From NCBI GenBank assembly GCA_049841135.1, contig JASGHK010000004.1, positions 3,038,001-3,102,000 of the forward strand: a stretch of 64,000 nucleotides of DNA, written 5' to 3'. This stretch comes from JACRCT01 sp049841135 (GTDB taxonomy: Bacteria > Myxococcota > Myxococcia > Myxococcales > UBA5297). The number at the start of each line of letters is the position of its first letter. Within the stretch, counting starts at the first letter, position 1. The notes under the pieces are model-generated. The model was not told the origin of the DNA. It saw only the letters and a program-made list of their open reading frames with translations, and searched no databases. The translations under genes were made by a program, and so were the position numbers. Below are positions 1-9,365 of the stretch, piece after piece.

Positions 1-494
1 AGAAGGGGCCGCCCCCGCCCAAGGTCTGGCCGCCCCTCCCGTTCCCGCCTCCCGAGACCCGCGCGCTCCTGGCCGCCTTCGACCACCTGCTTCCGGGCGC
101 GACCGACGCCGGCGTGCAGGACCACGTCGCCTGGTGGCTGGCCAACGACCGCTACATGGCGCTCGTCGCCAAGGATCTGCAGGAGGGCGCCGCCGCGCTC
201 GATACCTGGTCGCAGAAGCTGAATAAGAGGCTCTTCGCCGACGCCTCGGTGCCGGAGAAGGACGCGGTCTTCAAGCTCTTCCAGTCCGGTGAGGCCAAGA
301 GCGCCTCCTTCGACGGCCGGCGCTTCATGGAGCGGCTGGTGGTCTTCACGATGGAAGGCTACCTGGGCGACCCGAAGTACGGCGGCAACCGCAACCAGGT
401 CGGCTGGAAGTTCATCGGCTTCAAGCCGTGCTGGTGGGCCCCGCGCGTGAACGGCGGCGGCCACGACCACGGCGCGATGGGGCACGGTCCGTGA
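1..494 (+). CDS. Gluconate 2-dehydrogenase subunit 3 family protein (5' partial)
   Basis: The open frame runs from base 3 with no start codon, so the N-terminus lies outside the window. The visible end carries a family pattern, a Gly-Asp-Pro-Lys-Tyr-Gly-Gly-Asn block followed by Gly-Trp-Lys-x-Ile-Gly-Phe, typical of the small subunit (PF13618) of membrane-associated flavoprotein sugar/alcohol dehydrogenases. The tail is His/Gly-rich. Its TGA stop overlaps the GTG start of the GMC flavoprotein downstream, the usual arrangement for these two subunits. The family subunit is normally exported with its large partner; the signal region is not visible here. The substrate is unknown. Confidence 0.8.
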   Translation, partial: KGPPPPKVWPPLPFPPPETRALLAAFDHLLPGATDAGVQDHVAWWLANDRYMALVAKDLQEGAAALDTWSQKLNKRLFADASVPEKDAVFKLFQSGEAKSASFDGRRFMERLVVFTMEGYLGDPKYGGNRNQVGWKFIGFKPCWWAPRVNGGGHDHGAMGHGP

Positions 495-2149
495 CGCGCG
501 ACGAAGCCGACGTCGTCGTCATCGGCAGCGGCGCCGGCGGTGCGCCCGTCGCGCTGACGCTCGCCGAGGCCGGGGCGAAGGTCATCGTCCTCGAGCGCGG
601 GCCGTACTACACCGTGCGCGACTTCGTGCACGACGAGATCAAGATTTGCCTGCGCGACTTCTGGGTCCCCTACCCCGACCAGGACCCGCATGTGCTGGTG
701 AAGGGCGATGAGCCGGCGCGGCAGACCAACGAGTACTGGACCGGCGTCTGCGTCGGCGGCGGCACGGTCCACATGTCCGGCTTCTTCTACCGGTTCAAGG
801 AATCGGACTTGAAGATGGCGTCGATGACCGGCGGCATCAAGGACGCCGACTTCGTCGACTGGCCCATCAGCCTCAAGGAGCTCGAGCCGTTCTACGACCT
901 CGCCGAGGCGCGCATCGGCGTCTCCGGCGACGCGGCGTCCAACCCCTTCGACCTGCCGCGGCGCCCCTATCCGGTCCCGCCGCTGGCCGGTCACGCGCTC
1001 TGCCGCCCGCTGGACGAGGCGGCGAAGAAGCTCGGGCTGCACTCGTACCCGACGGCGCGCGCGGTCCTCTCGCAGCCCTACGGCAACCGGCCCGGCTGCA
1101 ACCAGTGCGGCTTCTGCGGCGACTACGGCTGCGAGAACGGATCCAAGTCGAGCGTGCTCTCGACCCTGCTCCCCGCGGCCGAAGCGACCGGTCGCTGCGA
1201 GATCCGCCCGCTCTCTCAGGCGCGGCGCATCGTGCTCGGCCAGGACAACAAGGTCGTGGGCGTGGAGTACGCCGACGAGAAGGGCCGGGCGCGCGGCGTG
1301 AAGGCCCGCGTGGTGGTGCTCGCGGCGAGCGCAGTCGAGAGCGCGCGGCTCCTGCTCCTCTCCGCGCAAGCCGGCTTCCAGAAGGGCCTGGCCAACAACA
1401 ACGGGCTCGTCGGCAAGCACCTCGTCTTCTCCACCGCAGGCAAGGCCACCGCCGTCTGGGACCGCGGCAAGCTCGTCGACGCGCTCGGCCCCAAGGACAT
1501 GGACCTTCCGTTCCTGCAGCGGAGCATCCAGGACGACTACTGGAACGAGAAGGCCGGCCTGCCCAACCCCAAGGGCGGCACCTTCAACTTCATCATGCTG
1601 CACCGCAATCTCGTGTTCGCGGCGCAGAAGATCTTCAAGGACGACGGCCTCTGGGGCCCGCCGCTCAAGGAGCGGATGCGCCAGATGTTCCGCGAGCAGG
1701 TCTGGGCGGAGTTCGAGGTCTTCACCGACTTCTACCCGTGGAAGGGCTGCTGGATGGAGCTGGACCCCAACGTGAAGGACAAGTGGGGTCTGCCGGTGGC
1801 GCGCATCCACGTCGCGCACCACCCCGACGACTTCGAGACCAGCCGCCGGCTCGTCGACCGCGGGATGGAGGTCTTCCGCGCGATGACTCCCGCCGCGCTC
1901 AAGGTCTACCCGACGACCTGGGGCGTCACCACGCCGCACCTGCAGTACGGCAGTTGCCGCTTCGGGACCGATCCCTCGACGAGCGTGCTCGACAAGGACT
2001 GCCAGGCGCACGAGGTGAAGAACCTCTACGTCACCGACGGCAGCTTCATGCCCAGCTCCGGCGCCGTGCCCGGGACGCTGACCATCCTCGCCAACAGCTT
2101 CCGCGTGGCGCAGCACCTGCGCGACCGGTTCATCAAGCGCGAGATCTGA
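491..2149 (+). CDS. GMC-family FAD-dependent oxidoreductase (gluconate 2-dehydrogenase large-subunit type)
   Basis: This 552-residue flavoprotein starts at a GTG overlapping the previous stop (GTGA). An upstream in-frame start at 428 would lie inside the neighbour and is less likely. The N-terminus has the Rossmann dinucleotide motif Gly-Ser-Gly-Ala-Gly-Gly at about residues 11-16, and the C-terminus has the GMC block Asn-Leu-Tyr-Val-x-Asp-Gly-Ser followed by Pro-Gly-x-x-x-Thr. A Cys cluster near residues 203-215 (Cys-x2-Cys-x2-Cys-x4-Cys) resembles the one in GMC dehydrogenases paired with subunit 3. It probably oxidises a sugar or alcohol and passes electrons to quinone or a cytochrome. The substrate cannot be read from sequence. 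Confidence 0.85.
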   Translation: MTRDEADVVVIGSGAGGAPVALTLAEAGAKVIVLERGPYYTVRDFVHDEIKICLRDFWVPYPDQDPHVLVKGDEPARQTNEYWTGVCVGGGTVHMSGFFYRFKESDLKMASMTGGIKDADFVDWPISLKELEPFYDLAEARIGVSGDAASNPFDLPRRPYPVPPLAGHALCRPLDEAAKKLGLHSYPTARAVLSQPYGNRPGCNQCGFCGDYGCENGSKSSVLSTLLPAAEATGRCEIRPLSQARRIVLGQDNKVVGVEYADEKGRARGVKARVVVLAASAVESARLLLLSAQAGFQKGLANNNGLVGKHLVFSTAGKATAVWDRGKLVDALGPKDMDLPFLQRSIQDDYWNEKAGLPNPKGGTFNFIMLHRNLVFAAQKIFKDDGLWGPPLKERMRQMFREQVWAEFEVFTDFYPWKGCWMELDPNVKDKWGLPVARIHVAHHPDDFETSRRLVDRGMEVFRAMTPAALKVYPTTWGVTTPHLQYGSCRFGTDPSTSVLDKDCQAHEVKNLYVTDGSFMPSSGAVPGTLTILANSFRVAQHLRDRFIKREI

Positions 2150-2156
2150 GTGGTGC

Positions 2157-2176
2157 GGCTGGGCCCACCCCCAGCC
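2157..2176 (+). terminator. Hairpin after the GMC dehydrogenase
   Basis: A perfect 7-bp GC stem (2157-2163 with 2170-2176) lies 8 bases after the stop codon. No T-run follows, so it is a possible pause or RNA-end structure rather than a clear intrinsic terminator. Confidence 0.35.
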
Positions 2177-2307
2177 TCTGATCGCGCGGGTGCCCTGGCT
2201 CGAGGCGTGGCGCACCCTGCTAAAGATAGGCAGCTACTTTGTGACATGTCCTGAGCCGGCGACTCGCCGCGCTCGCCCGCGACGCGCGCTTCCTCCAAGC
2301 AAGCAGT

Positions 2308-2323
2308 CTTGGCGACCTTGGCG
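2308..2323. repeat. Isolated CTTGGCGACCTTGGCG repeat unit
   Basis: This 16-base unit lies in the 245-base gap between the convergent GMC and oligopeptidase genes. The same unit forms the arms of the long inverted repeat at 41441-41611, so it belongs to a dispersed intergenic repeat. Nothing else was recognised in this gap apart from the hairpin at 2157. Confidence 0.5.
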
Positions 2324-2394
2324 GCCCAGCAGGCGCCGACCAGCGCACCCACGCGACCGCGGAGCCCAAGGGTCAGCTCAGTCGGTGGCCGTTC

Positions 2395-4524
2395 CTACGG
2401 CTTCTCCACTCCCAGCTGCCAGAGCAGGAACGCCCAGTCGTACGCCCGCTCCCGGAGGCGGTCGTAGCGGCCGCTCTTCCCGCCATGTCCGGCAGGCTCC
2501 ATCTTGATGTTGAAGACCAGCGGGCTCTGGTCGGTCTTGAGCGCGCGCAACCGGGCCACGTACTTCGCCGGCTCCCAGTACATGACCTGCGAGTCGTTGT
2601 AGCTGCTCTCCACCAGCATCGTCGGGTAGGCCCGCGCGCCGATGTTCTCGTAGGGGCTGTAGGCGAGCATGGTCCGGTACTGCTCCGGGACCTTGGGGTT
2701 TCCCCACTCCTCGAACTCGGTGACGGTCAGCGGCAGGCTCTCGTCGAGCATGCTGTTGATGACGTCGACGAAGGGGACCTCCGCCAGCACCACTTTGAAG
2801 AGGTCCGGGCGCAGGTTGGTCGCCGCGGCCACCAGGAGCCCGCCGGCGCTGCCGCCGAGGATGGCCAGCCGGTCCTTGCCGGTGTAGCCCTGCGCGATCA
2901 GGTGCTCGGCCGCGGCGATGAAGTCCGTGAAGGAGTTCATCTTGTGCTCCATGCGGCCCTGGTCGTGCCACCTCTTGCCCAGCTCGCCGCCGCCGCGCAC
3001 GAACGCGCTCGCCCAGATCACGCCGCGGTCGACGAGGCTGAGGACGTTGGAGCTGAACGCCGCGTCCTCGGGGTAACCGTAGGCGCCGTAGCCGTAGAGC
3101 ACGAGCGGGCGCTTGCCGTCCCTGGCCTGCCCCTTCTTGTGGAGCATCCACACCGGGACCTGCGCACCGTCCTTGGCTGGGGCGGAGAGGAGCTCGACCT
3201 CGTAGCGGGAGGCGTCGTAGCCGCCCAGCACCGGCTGCTGCTTGAGCAACGTCCGCTCGCGGGTGGTGACGTCGTAGTCGAAGACCGACGGCGGGGTCGT
3301 CGGCGACTGGTAGCGCAGCCGGTAGAGCCGCGTGTCCCACTCGCGATTGGTCTCGCCCGCGACGTCGTGCGCCTTCTCCGGCAGCTCGACGCGGTGCGAC
3401 TCCCCGCTCGACAGGCTCACGATCCGCAGCTGCGGGAAGCCGCCCTCGCGCTCGAGGAGCACGTAGAAGTCGCGGAACAGGTCCACGCTCTCGACCATCA
3501 CCTCGTCACGGCAGGCGAAGAGCTCCTTCCAATTCGCCTTCGACGGGTCGCCGACCGGAGCGCTCACCAGCCGGAAGTTGCGACAGCCGGCGTCGTTGGT
3601 GCGGATGTAGAAGACACCTTCGCGGGGGTCCACGTAGTACTCGTGCCCTGCTTCCCGCGGGAGGATGAGCCTCGGCGCGTCGGCCGGCCGGTCGGCATCG
3701 ACCCAACGCTGCTCGGTCGTCGTGTGGGACGCGGAGAGCACCACCAGCATCCGGTCGTCGCGGGTGCGCTCCACCTCGAGGTCGAAGTGCTCGTCCTTCT
3801 CCTCGTAGACCAGCTCGTCCGCCGTCGCCGCCTGGCCCAGCGTGTGGCGATAGAGCCGGTAGCTGCGCTTGGAGGTCTCGTCCTCCACCGTGTAGAGCAG
3901 CGTCTGGTCGTCGTTGAACCAGGCGACGCTGGTCACCCGCACGATCGCCTCCGGACCGTCCTTGCCCGTCGCCAGATCCCGGATGCGCAGCGTGAACTGG
4001 CGGAAGCCGGTCTCGTCGGTCAGGTAGGCGAGCCGGCCTCCGCGGGGGCTCACCGCGAGCAGCGGCACCGAGAGGAACTCCTTGCCCTGCGCCAGCTGGT
4101 TGAGGTCGAGGACGACCTCCTCCGGCGCGTCGAGCGTGCCCTTCTTGCGGCAGTGCACCGGGTACTGCCTCGCCTTCTCGGTGCGCGAGTAGTACCAGAA
4201 GCCCTTCATCCGGTACGGCACGTCGACGTCGGTCTCCTGGATGCGCGAGACCATCTCCTGGTAGAGCCGCTCCTGCAGCGCCGCCGTCGGCTTCATGAGC
4301 GCTTCGGCGTAGGCGCGCTCGGCCTTCAGATAGCGCTCGACTTCGGCCGTGCCCTTCTGCCGCAGCCAGAAGTAGTCGTCGACGAACTGGTCTCCGTGCA
4401 GCGTGCGGACCTGGGGGTGGCGCGGCGCGACCGGAGGACGGAGCGCGCTCGGCGTCGCGCACCCGACCGAGACGGCCGAGGCGATCAGCAGCACGAGGCT
4501 CAGGAGGCGGCGGCGCGGGCGCAT
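2395..4524 (-). CDS. S9A prolyl oligopeptidase family (oligopeptidase B-like), predicted lipoprotein
   Basis: This 709-residue serine peptidase has an N-terminal beta-propeller region and a C-terminal alpha/beta-hydrolase domain. The nucleophile sits in Gly-Gly-Ser-Ala-Gly-Gly (Ser about 559), with Asp about 644 in Tyr-Asn-Asp-Ser and His about 680 in Gly-His-Gly-Gly, the order and spacing of the family. The N-terminus is an Arg-rich, hydrophobic lipoprotein signal with a lipobox ending at Cys22 (Ser-Val-Gly-Cys), so the enzyme should be membrane-anchored outside the cytoplasm, unlike classical cytoplasmic PtrB. It likely cleaves oligopeptides after basic residues. It is transcribed away from the GMC gene and stands alone. 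Confidence 0.9.
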   Translation of the reverse strand: MRPRRRLLSLVLLIASAVSVGCATPSALRPPVAPRHPQVRTLHGDQFVDDYFWLRQKGTAEVERYLKAERAYAEALMKPTAALQERLYQEMVSRIQETDVDVPYRMKGFWYYSRTEKARQYPVHCRKKGTLDAPEEVVLDLNQLAQGKEFLSVPLLAVSPRGGRLAYLTDETGFRQFTLRIRDLATGKDGPEAIVRVTSVAWFNDDQTLLYTVEDETSKRSYRLYRHTLGQAATADELVYEEKDEHFDLEVERTRDDRMLVVLSASHTTTEQRWVDADRPADAPRLILPREAGHEYYVDPREGVFYIRTNDAGCRNFRLVSAPVGDPSKANWKELFACRDEVMVESVDLFRDFYVLLEREGGFPQLRIVSLSSGESHRVELPEKAHDVAGETNREWDTRLYRLRYQSPTTPPSVFDYDVTTRERTLLKQQPVLGGYDASRYEVELLSAPAKDGAQVPVWMLHKKGQARDGKRPLVLYGYGAYGYPEDAAFSSNVLSLVDRGVIWASAFVRGGGELGKRWHDQGRMEHKMNSFTDFIAAAEHLIAQGYTGKDRLAILGGSAGGLLVAAATNLRPDLFKVVLAEVPFVDVINSMLDESLPLTVTEFEEWGNPKVPEQYRTMLAYSPYENIGARAYPTMLVESSYNDSQVMYWEPAKYVARLRALKTDQSPLVFNIKMEPAGHGGKSGRYDRLRERAYDWAFLLWQLGVEKP

Positions 4525-4560
4525 GGGAAGCTCCGGGAAAGAGGCCCCGAAGCCTACCTC

Positions 4561-4581
4561 GCGGGCCTACCGCCGGCCCGC
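4561..4581 (-). terminator. Hairpin downstream of the hybrid histidine kinase
   Basis: A 7-bp perfect stem (4561-4567 with 4575-4581) sits directly beyond the minus-strand kinase stop at 4586 and before the oligopeptidase start. No clear T-run follows. Confidence 0.35.
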
Positions 4582-4585
4582 TTCC

Positions 4586-6721
4586 CTAACTGGGCTCCCG
4601 CGCGGCCGGAGGCCGGTCCGACACCAGCTCGCGCACGGCGGCCACCAGTTGCCGAGGCTCGACGGGCTTCTTGACGAAGCGCTCGAACCCCGCCGCCAAC
4701 GCCCGCCGCGCGTCTTCGGGCCGGACCATCGCGGTCAGCGCCGCCGCCGGGATGGTGACCCCTCGCCGCCGCGCCTCGCGCAGCAGGGCGAGCCCGTCCG
4801 CCCCGGGCATGGCCAGGTCGCTCAAGAGGACGTTCGCCCAGCCGCGCTCGAGCTTGGCCAGCGCATCGGGCGCGTCGACCGCGAGCTCGAAGCTGGCGCC
4901 TTCGCTCTGCAAGAGCTCTCCGATCAGCTCGCGGGTGTCGGCGTCGTCGTCGACGACCAGCGCGCGGACGCCCGCGAGCTCGGACGGCTGCGGGCCGGGG
5001 ACCTCGGCCCTCCGCGCCTCCGCGTCGTCCGGGGCCGCCACCCACCGCGGCGGGAGCCGGACCGTGAACGTGGCCCCCCGCCCCTCGCCCTCGCTCCCCG
5101 CCGAGACCGAGCCGCCGTGCAGCTGCACCAGCCGCTGCACGATGGACAGCCCGAGGCCGAGGCCGCCGAACCGTCGCGTGGTCGAGCTGTCGGCCTGGCG
5201 GAAGGGCTCGAAGATGTGCGCCAGGAACCCGGGGGTGATGCCCCGGCCGGTGTCCTTGACGACGATCTGGGCGCCCTCGCGGGAGCCCTGCAGCTTCACC
5301 TCGACGGCCCCGCCCGCCGGCGTGAACTTCACCGCGTTGGAGACGAGGTTCCACACCACCTGCTCCAGGCGCTTGGCGTCGCCGAAGTAGGCCGGCAGCT
5401 GCGGCGTCACCACCTCCAGCCGCAGCGCGTGCGAGCTGGCCACCGGACGCACGGTCTCCACCGCGGAGCGCACCACGTGCGCGAGGTCGATGCTCGCCGG
5501 GACGAGCTGCACCTTGCCGGCGGCGATGCGCGAGACGTCGAGCAGGTCGTCGATGATCTGCGCCAGCGAGCGGGCGTTGCGCTCGATGGCGGCCAGGCCC
5601 CGCACCTGGTCCGGCCGCGGTGTGCCGCGGGAGCCGAGCAGCGTCGACCAGCCCAGGATGGCCGTCAGCGGGGTTCGCAGCTCGTGGGAGACGATGGCCA
5701 GGAACTCGTCCTTGATGTGGTTGGCCTCGCGCACGTCGCGGTACAGCTCGGCGTTCTGCAGCGCCGTCGCCGCCCGGCTCGCGAAGTCGTCGGCCAGCTC
5801 GGCGACGGCGCCGGCCCAGCGCTCGCGGCGCGGCCCGTTGGCCAACAGCAGCGCGCCGCGGACGCTGCCCCGCGCGATGAGCGGGAGCACCAGGACGCAG
5901 CCCAGGCCCAGCCGTCCCCACAGGCGCCGCTCCTCGGGGTCCTTGACGGCGCCGGCCAGGTCGTCGCCGTCCAGGTCGCACAGGCGCTGCTCCTCGCCCG
6001 AGGCCAGGCAGGCGGAGACCCCCAGCTCGTCCCCCTCGGGCTCCGCGAAGTGCCGCTGCAGCTCCTGCGCCGCCTCGCGGCGCTCCGGGTCCCGGCAAGC
6101 GAGGCCCAGGCGGACCAGCGCGCCGTCGGGCTTTCGCTGGTAGACCGCCGCGACCTCCGCCAGCCTCTCGATGGCGAGCTCCAGCACACTCTCCACGGTG
6201 TCGCTGACGTCCAGCGAGGCCCCCAGCCGCACGCCGGCGCGCAGCATGAACTCCAGCGCCTCCTCCGCCCGGCGCCGCTCGGTCACGTCTCGCGCGACCG
6301 CCACTGCGTAGCGCGAGCGCTCGAACGACACCTCCCCCGCCTGCACCTCGACGGAGACCAACTGTCCGCCGGCGCCGCGGAGGGTGGCCGTGCGCCGCCC
6401 GCCGCCCGAGCCCAGGCGCGCCACCTCCGCGATCTCCGGGACGGCCTGATCGGCGGGCTTCCCCAAGAGCGCCTCCCGCGGGAGCCCCAGCATGCGGCAC
6501 GCCGCCTCGCTCACGTCGGCCAGGCGTCCGCCCGGCAGCTCGATGAGGAACACGGCATCGCTGGCCTGGTCGAGCAGCGTCCGGAAGCGCTCCAGCTCGT
6601 CGAGCCGCCGGCGCAGCTCGGGGTAGTAGCTCTTGCGCAGCGACTGCTCGCCCAGGCCGATGATGCGCCGGCGCAGCTCCTCGGGCCCCTCGCCCGACCC
6701 GCCGTCAGAGCGCCTCCTCAT
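4586..6721 (-). CDS. Hybrid sensor histidine kinase (PAS-GAF-HisKA-HATPase-receiver)
   Basis: I place the start at the ATG at 6721, giving 711 residues and a 17-base overlap with the alcohol dehydrogenase stop; the longer open frame runs through that gene. Domains in order are PAS (about 45-155), GAF-like (about 170-330), HisKA with Ser-His-Glu-Leu-Arg-Thr-Pro, HATPase with an N-box (Asn-Leu-Val-Ser-Asn-Ala) and G-boxes (Asp-Thr-Gly-Arg-Gly, Gly-Leu-Gly-Leu), and a C-terminal receiver with acidic Asp-Asp-Asp, phospho-acceptor Asp in Leu-Ser-Asp-Leu-Ala-Met-Pro, and a Lys-Pro pair. There is no transmembrane segment, so sensing is cytoplasmic. No separate response regulator is adjacent; the partner is unknown. 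Confidence 0.9.
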   Translation of the reverse strand: MRRRSDGGSGEGPEELRRRIIGLGEQSLRKSYYPELRRRLDELERFRTLLDQASDAVFLIELPGGRLADVSEAACRMLGLPREALLGKPADQAVPEIAEVARLGSGGGRRTATLRGAGGQLVSVEVQAGEVSFERSRYAVAVARDVTERRRAEEALEFMLRAGVRLGASLDVSDTVESVLELAIERLAEVAAVYQRKPDGALVRLGLACRDPERREAAQELQRHFAEPEGDELGVSACLASGEEQRLCDLDGDDLAGAVKDPEERRLWGRLGLGCVLVLPLIARGSVRGALLLANGPRRERWAGAVAELADDFASRAATALQNAELYRDVREANHIKDEFLAIVSHELRTPLTAILGWSTLLGSRGTPRPDQVRGLAAIERNARSLAQIIDDLLDVSRIAAGKVQLVPASIDLAHVVRSAVETVRPVASSHALRLEVVTPQLPAYFGDAKRLEQVVWNLVSNAVKFTPAGGAVEVKLQGSREGAQIVVKDTGRGITPGFLAHIFEPFRQADSSTTRRFGGLGLGLSIVQRLVQLHGGSVSAGSEGEGRGATFTVRLPPRWVAAPDDAEARRAEVPGPQPSELAGVRALVVDDDADTRELIGELLQSEGASFELAVDAPDALAKLERGWANVLLSDLAMPGADGLALLREARRRGVTIPAAALTAMVRPEDARRALAAGFERFVKKPVEPRQLVAAVRELVSDRPPAAREPS

Positions 6722-7871
6722 AGAGGACCTCGAGATCCCGGCGCCCGACCCGACGCGGGTTGGTGACCGCGCAGGGGTCGTGGGCGGCGTGCTCCGCCAG
6801 CTCCGGCACGTCGGTGCGGTGGACCCCCCAGGTCCCGAGCGAAGCGTCGAGCCCCAGCTGGGTGCGCAGGCCCTGCAGCGCCGCCAGCAGCGCCGCCTTC
6901 TTCTCCTTGGTGCGCAGCCCCCGCACGTCCAGCCCCATGGCGTCCCCCACCTCGTCGTAGCGCTCGGGCGCCGAGGCGTAGTTGAAGCGAAGCACCGGCT
7001 CCAGCAGCAGCGCGTTGCACTCGCCATGCGGCAAGTCGAGCAGGCCGCCCAGGCTGTGCGCCAGCGCGTGCACCGCGCCCAGGCTGGCGTTGGAGAACGC
7101 CAGCCCCGCCTCCAGGCTGCCGAGCATCACCTTCGAGCGCAGGTCGACGTCGAGCGGGTGCTGCATCGAGGGGAGCAGGTGGGGCCAGAGGAGCCGGATG
7201 GCCTGCAGCGCGTGCAGGTCGGTCATCGGCGAGTGGGCGTTGGAGGCGTAGGCCTCGATGGCGTGGACCAGCGCGTCCATGCCGGTGGCGGCGGTGAGCC
7301 GCGGCTCCAGGGTGGTCAGGGTGAGCGGGTCGACGAGCGCGATGTCGGGCACCACCGCCTTGCTGATGACGGCGACCTTCGTGTGCTGCGCGCGGTCGCT
7401 GAAGATGGCGAACTGCGAGACGTCGGCGGAGGTCCCGCCGGTCGTCGGCACGCACAGCAGGGGCGGCATGGGCAGGGGCACGCGGTCCACCCCCTCGTAG
7501 TCGAGGATCTGGCCTCCGTTGGCGGAGACGATGCCGATGCCCTTGGCGGTGTCGATGACGCTCCCGCCGCCGACGGCGACGAGCAGGTCGCACCCGTCCG
7601 CGCGGAACCGGGCCGCCCCGGCCATCACCTCCTCGGCTCGGGGGTTGGGCGAGAGGTCGGTGAACACCGTGGACGCGATGCCCGCCTCCGCCAGGTCGCT
7701 GGACGCTTCGCCCGTCCAGCCGGCGCGCACCACGCCCGGGTCGCTGACGAGCAGGGCTCTGCGGGCACCGAGGTTCCGGGCGTAGCGGCCCACGAGCTTG
7801 CGGGCGTTCGCCCCGAAGACGATCTCCGGGGCGACGAACTTGCGCAGCTCCTCGAACACCGACCCGACCAT
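6705..7871 (-). CDS. Iron-containing alcohol dehydrogenase
   Basis: This is a 388-residue group III alcohol dehydrogenase. The nucleotide-binding motif Gly-Gly-Gly-Ser-Val-Ile-Asp (about 95-101) and the metal-site pattern His-Ser-Leu-Gly-Gly with Pro-His-Gly a few residues on are both present, as is the usual family length. It would reduce aldehydes or oxidise alcohols with NAD(P)H. The ATG at 7871 is used; a GTG four codons in is possible. Its 3' end overlaps the start of the hybrid kinase gene by 17 bases, suggesting co-transcription. The alcohol substrate cannot be named. Confidence 0.9.
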   Translation of the reverse strand: MVGSVFEELRKFVAPEIVFGANARKLVGRYARNLGARRALLVSDPGVVRAGWTGEASSDLAEAGIASTVFTDLSPNPRAEEVMAGAARFRADGCDLLVAVGGGSVIDTAKGIGIVSANGGQILDYEGVDRVPLPMPPLLCVPTTGGTSADVSQFAIFSDRAQHTKVAVISKAVVPDIALVDPLTLTTLEPRLTAATGMDALVHAIEAYASNAHSPMTDLHALQAIRLLWPHLLPSMQHPLDVDLRSKVMLGSLEAGLAFSNASLGAVHALAHSLGGLLDLPHGECNALLLEPVLRFNYASAPERYDEVGDAMGLDVRGLRTKEKKAALLAALQGLRTQLGLDASLGTWGVHRTDVPELAEHAAHDPCAVTNPRRVGRRDLEVLYEEAL

Positions 7872-7984
7872 GCCCCGGACGCTCCCTGGCCCCTGGTCAC
7901 GTCACCAAAGGCCCCTCGGGAAATCTGGGGATGGACGGCCGGCCATGCCCGACGGACGCCCGTTGGCCGCCGACTGGTCGCCGG

Positions 7985-9240
7985 TCAGTCGATGGGCGCG
8001 GAGGCGGCCGCCAGGGTGTGCGCCACGACGCTGAAGTCGACCCCGAGCTTGGTGGAGATGGAGCGCAGCGCCTCGAGCTTCCAGGTCGTCGACGCTCCCG
8101 TCGGCCCCGGCGATGATCGTCAGGTGCTGCAGCAGCTGGGCGCGGCGCAGGACGGGGACGTTGGCCTCGACCACCGCCTTGATGCGGCCCTCGAGGTCCT
8201 TGCGGGCGGTGTCCACGCGCTGGGCGAGGTTCTCGACCTCGTCGTTGCCCAACAGCGTCCCGAGCGCCTCGACCTCCGAGTCCTCGACCACGCCGTTGGC
8301 CGCGGCGACGACCGCCCCGGCGGTGAACAGCAGGCGGCGCAGGAGGTCGCTCTGCTCGTTCTTCTCTTCGAGGTAGCCGGGCTCCATCAGCTGCATGTCC
8401 TTGGACACCATCTCCTCGAGCTGGTCGTCGTTGATGGTGCCGGCGCCGCGGCTGACGGCGTTCTTGTAGGCCGTGCTCTGGGAGAAGGCGTAGATGGCGC
8501 GCACGCGGACCGGGCTGTACGGGTGGGTCGAGAAGCAGTCCAGGTCGTCGCGGCTGGCGTCGTACTCCTTGTCGCGGGCCAGGGGCACGCTGCCGAGCGC
8601 CGTCACCTGGTTGGCGTACGAGGCCAGGTCGGGGCGCACGCGCGGCGAGGAGGTGCCGGAGGCGAGCTTGAAGAAGCCGCTGGCGGCGGCGTCCGGGTCC
8701 TGCGCGCAGACCAGGCCGACGCGGTCGGCCGAGAGCTCGGCGGCGCGGGCCCAGGCGTAGAGCTGCAGGGCGACCGGGCGGCTCACCAGCGGAACGGCGG
8801 CGCGCTCGACCAGCGTCAGCGCGGGCATGGGGAGCTTGAAGTGGTCGAACACCGCGTGGCCCAGCTCGTGGCCGATGACGAACTGCAGCTCCTCGGGGGT
8901 GAAGCACTCGACCAGCCGCGAGGAGAGCACGATGACCAGCGGCCCGCTGGGGTTCTTCATGCAGGTCGCCTGGAACATCGGGTCCGGCTTGATGTAGAGG
9001 CTCGATGGGCCGGTCGAACTTGAGCAGCTCGCGGCAGCGGGCGACGCTGTCGGCGATCTCCGGGCTCATCGAGCGGGTGAGCCGCAGCGAGTTGGTCAAA
9101 AGCTCGCGCCGGGGACCGAAGCCGCGGCCGCTCCACATCTCCAGGATCTTGGCGACGCCCTTCTTGACGTCCTGGCGTCCGGACAGCTCGTCCTGGAGGG
9201 CCTTCTCGCGCTTGACCTGCAGGCTCTTTGCGTCGACCAC
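7985..9240 (-). CDS. M48-family zinc metalloprotease with C-terminal TerB-like region (two frameshifts as sequenced)
   Basis: The conserved reading runs through three frames. Removing one base in GAGGCTC (8997-9003) and one in GAGCTTC (8075-8081) gives a single 417-residue protein from the ATG at 9240 to a TGA at 7985. The central part has the zinc motif His-Glu-Leu-Gly-His and a downstream Glu-Leu-Ser-Ala-Asp-Arg helix, as in M48 peptidases. The last third has a TerB-like acidic repeat (Gly-Val-Val-Glu-Asp-Ser-Glu-Val-Glu-Ala and Gly-Ala-Asp-Gly-Ser-Val-Asp-Asp). No signal peptide or transmembrane helix is evident. A separate TerB gene lies just upstream. I regard the gene as intact in the organism. 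Confidence 0.75.
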
Positions 9241-9313
9241 GGCTCACCTCGAAAGTTCGGAAACTCCGGTTCCGGCTGAACCGAAGTCGAGATCAGAATC
9301 AAAGGAAACAAGT

Positions 9314-9346
9314 GGGCCCCGGCACCCGCCAGGGACGCCGGGGCCC
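9314..9346 (-). terminator. Rho-independent-like terminator after the TerB gene
   Basis: A perfect 10-bp GC stem (9314-9323 with 9337-9346) with a 13-base loop lies 20 bases past the TerB stop. On the minus strand it is followed by a T-rich stretch. Confidence 0.55.
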
Positions 9347-9365
9347 GGATACGGCACGTTCCCGG

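Noticed and set aside
2485..9023. Several long plus-strand frames (2485-4674, 4403-6766, 6633-9023)
   Set aside because: They lie opposite well-supported minus-strand genes (oligopeptidase, kinase, dehydrogenase, protease) and have Arg/Gly-rich compositions typical of shadow frames.
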